From NCBI GenBank assembly GCA_022792755.1, contig JAAWBP010000125.1, forward strand, positions 1 through 6,182: a DNA stretch of 6,182 bases. Reading direction: 5' to 3'. The DNA comes from Oscillospiraceae bacterium. Lineage in GTDB: Bacteria; Bacillota; Clostridia; Oscillospirales; Ruminococcaceae. The notes below the pieces were generated by a model. That model was not told where the DNA came from and made no database searches. It worked only from the letters and a program-made list of their open reading frames with translations. The position numbers were made by a program, and so were the translations under genes. Position 1 is the first letter of the stretch; the number at the start of each line of letters is the position of its first letter. Below are positions 5,683 to 6,182 of the stretch, one piece after another.

Positions 5683-5931
5683 TCAGCCGAAGTCGTGCCT
5701 TCCTCCACAACTGCTCCCAATTTTTTCGAACAAAGTAACGATCTCTTCGATCCTTAAAAAACATTCCCGGTCGTCCAGGCTTTCGTCGTGCAGAACTTCC
5801 CGAATCTGGTTGAGCGCTTGGTAACATCTTCCCTCCACAATCTGGGCCGGATTGATTTTCAGCTCGGGGAAGAAGACCTCCACTTTTTTCTCCTCCAATA
5901 CTTTTACAAGAATTTCTTTGTATAAATCCAT
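5683..5931 (-). CDS. Small conserved-type hypothetical protein, 82 aa
   Basis: A short soluble acidic protein with no named domain that I can assign. The body, residues 1-70, is predicted mostly helical (YKEILVKVLEEKKVEVFFP, then a second helical part with ALNQIREVLHDESLDDRECFLRIEEIVTLFEKIG). The end, GSSCGGRHDFG, is glycine-rich and looks distinctive. I recall similar small proteins with a DRECF-like segment and an RHDFG end in Clostridia beside XRE regulators, but cannot verify this here. The start at 5931 is supported by GAGGTG (plus-strand 5939-5944), 7 bases upstream. It is divergent from the XRE gene at 6022, and the shared gap holds a double operator. It may be co-regulated with, or a partner of, that regulator; this is inference. 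Confidence 0.8.
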   Translation of the reverse strand: MDLYKEILVKVLEEKKVEVFFPELKINPAQIVEGRCYQALNQIREVLHDESLDDRECFLRIEEIVTLFEKIGSSCGGRHDFG

Positions 5932-5954
5932 GAATAATCACCTCACACTATATT

Positions 5955-5998
5955 TTGACATAAATCCTGTCAAAAATCAATGACAGAATTTATGTCAA
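5955..5998. promoter_or_regulatory. Double-dyad operator in the divergent gap
   Basis: The left arm TTGACATAAATCCTGTCA (5955-5972) and the reverse complement of the right arm (5981-5998) agree at 17 of 18 positions, with an 8-base spacer. Each arm is itself a dyad: TGACA-N7-TGTCA at 5956-5972 and at 5981-5997, with centres 25 bases apart. Two such sites between a regulator and a divergent gene suggest cooperative binding and autoregulation. The XRE protein encoded alongside is the likeliest ligand. Confidence 0.75.
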
Positions 5999-6005
5999 TT
6001 ATAAT
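5998..6005. promoter_or_regulatory. Palindromic -10 element, possibly serving both divergent genes
   Basis: ATTATAAT reads as TATAAT on both strands: 6000-6005 on plus, 6003-5998 on minus. On the plus strand it would start transcription near 6012 and give the XRE gene a leader of only about 10 bases. On the minus strand it would place the start near 5991, upstream of the operator dyads. Neither direction has a good -35 at 17 bases; on the plus strand ATGACA (5980-5985) is only 14 away. The assignment is tentative, above all for the minus strand. Confidence 0.4.
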
Positions 6006-6021
6006 GACCTTGGTGATAAAT

Positions 6022-6182
6022 ATGATTTATCAAAGAATTAGGAATTTAAGGGAAGATCACGATTACACGCAGCAGTACCTTGCGAATATGCTTCATATTA
6101 GCCGCAGCGCGTATTCGGCATATGAAAACGGTGCAAATGCAATCCCGATTGAGGTTCTCATCAAGCTGGCACATTTTTATGA
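6022..6182 (+). CDS. XRE-family helix-turn-helix regulator (5' part only)
   Basis: 53 complete codons are present before the window ends. The sequence is a typical N-terminal XRE/Cro-CI HTH: IRNLREDHDYTQQYLANML (6-24), then the recognition-helix region HISRSAYSAYENGANAIP (25-42) and the start of the final helices (VLIKLAHFY). Q17-Q18 and the SRSAYSAYENG turn are classic. The start ATG at 6022 has GGTG (6012-6015) 6 bases upstream. The gene is divergent from the 82-aa gene and likely binds the double operator in between. What follows the HTH is outside the window, so the type of C-terminal domain, if any, is unknown. Confidence 0.9.
   Translation, partial: MIYQRIRNLREDHDYTQQYLANMLHISRSAYSAYENGANAIPIEVLIKLAHFY

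Noticed and set aside
5525..5941. N-terminal extension of the membrane protein to 435 residues
   Set aside because: The extra 139 residues run through the promoter and the 82-aa gene in another frame; the ATG at 5524 has a good ribosome site and begins a natural membrane protein N-terminus.
5947..5973. Minus-strand TTGACA...TATAGT as promoter of the 82-aa gene
   Set aside because: The spacer is only 15 bases and the start would fall near 5940, cutting through the ribosome site at 5939-5944. The TTGACA is better explained as part of the operator.
1..6182. CRISPR array, tRNA, rRNA, transposase or prophage genes
   Set aside because: I looked for regularly spaced direct repeats, cloverleaf-like sequence and transposase or phage motifs and found none. 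The lone amidase is not enough to infer a prophage.

Overview
The window looks like chromosomal DNA from an anaerobic, endospore-forming Firmicute of class Clostridia, probably in or near the Oscillospiraceae/Ruminococcaceae. This rests on the GC-rich Gram-positive style, strong AGGAGG-type ribosome sites, TTG starts, a two-cluster Fe-S aldo/keto reductase, and a SleL/YaaH-type spore-cortex hydrolase. The taxonomic call is inference. I see no tRNA, rRNA, insertion sequence, CRISPR array or prophage block.

Layout: (1) 1-55, the end of an intergenic repeat with a hairpin. (2) 56-1207 (-), aldo/keto reductase with a C-terminal 2x[4Fe-4S] domain. (3) 1208-1410, a divergent control region with an extended -10 promoter for the reductase and a sigma-K-like promoter for the next gene. 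(4) 1411-2697 (+), 2x LysM + GH18 SleL-like cortex-lytic enzyme with a TTG start, followed by two terminator-like hairpins. (5) 2806-3039, non-coding, with further copies of the repeat. (6) 3040-3777 (-), Amidase_3 + SH3 cell-wall amidase. (7) 3937-4437 (+), PAP2 membrane phosphatase with a TTG start. (8) A strong two-way terminator at 4541-4590. (9) 4634-5524 (-), unrecognised membrane protein of about six helices with a Pro/Ala-rich tail, with its own promoter and a leader hairpin. (10) 5683-5931 (-), 82-aa unrecognised small protein. (11) 5955-5998, a near-perfect inverted repeat made of two TGACA-N7-TGTCA dyads. (12) 6022-6182 (+), the first 53 codons of an XRE-type regulator cut by the window end.

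The genes are mostly single transcription units that alternate in strand, not one operon. Three of them (SleL-like, amidase, PAP2) concern the cell envelope: cortex or peptidoglycan hydrolysis and lipid-phosphate dephosphorylation. The right end is a self-contained regulatory unit: a divergent regulator and small protein sharing about 90 bases that hold a double operator.

I do not see convincing evidence of a wholly new system. The best candidates for novelty are the double-dyad operator with its XRE/small-protein pair, the intergenic repeat whose hairpin shows compensatory changes between copies, and the unclassified membrane protein.
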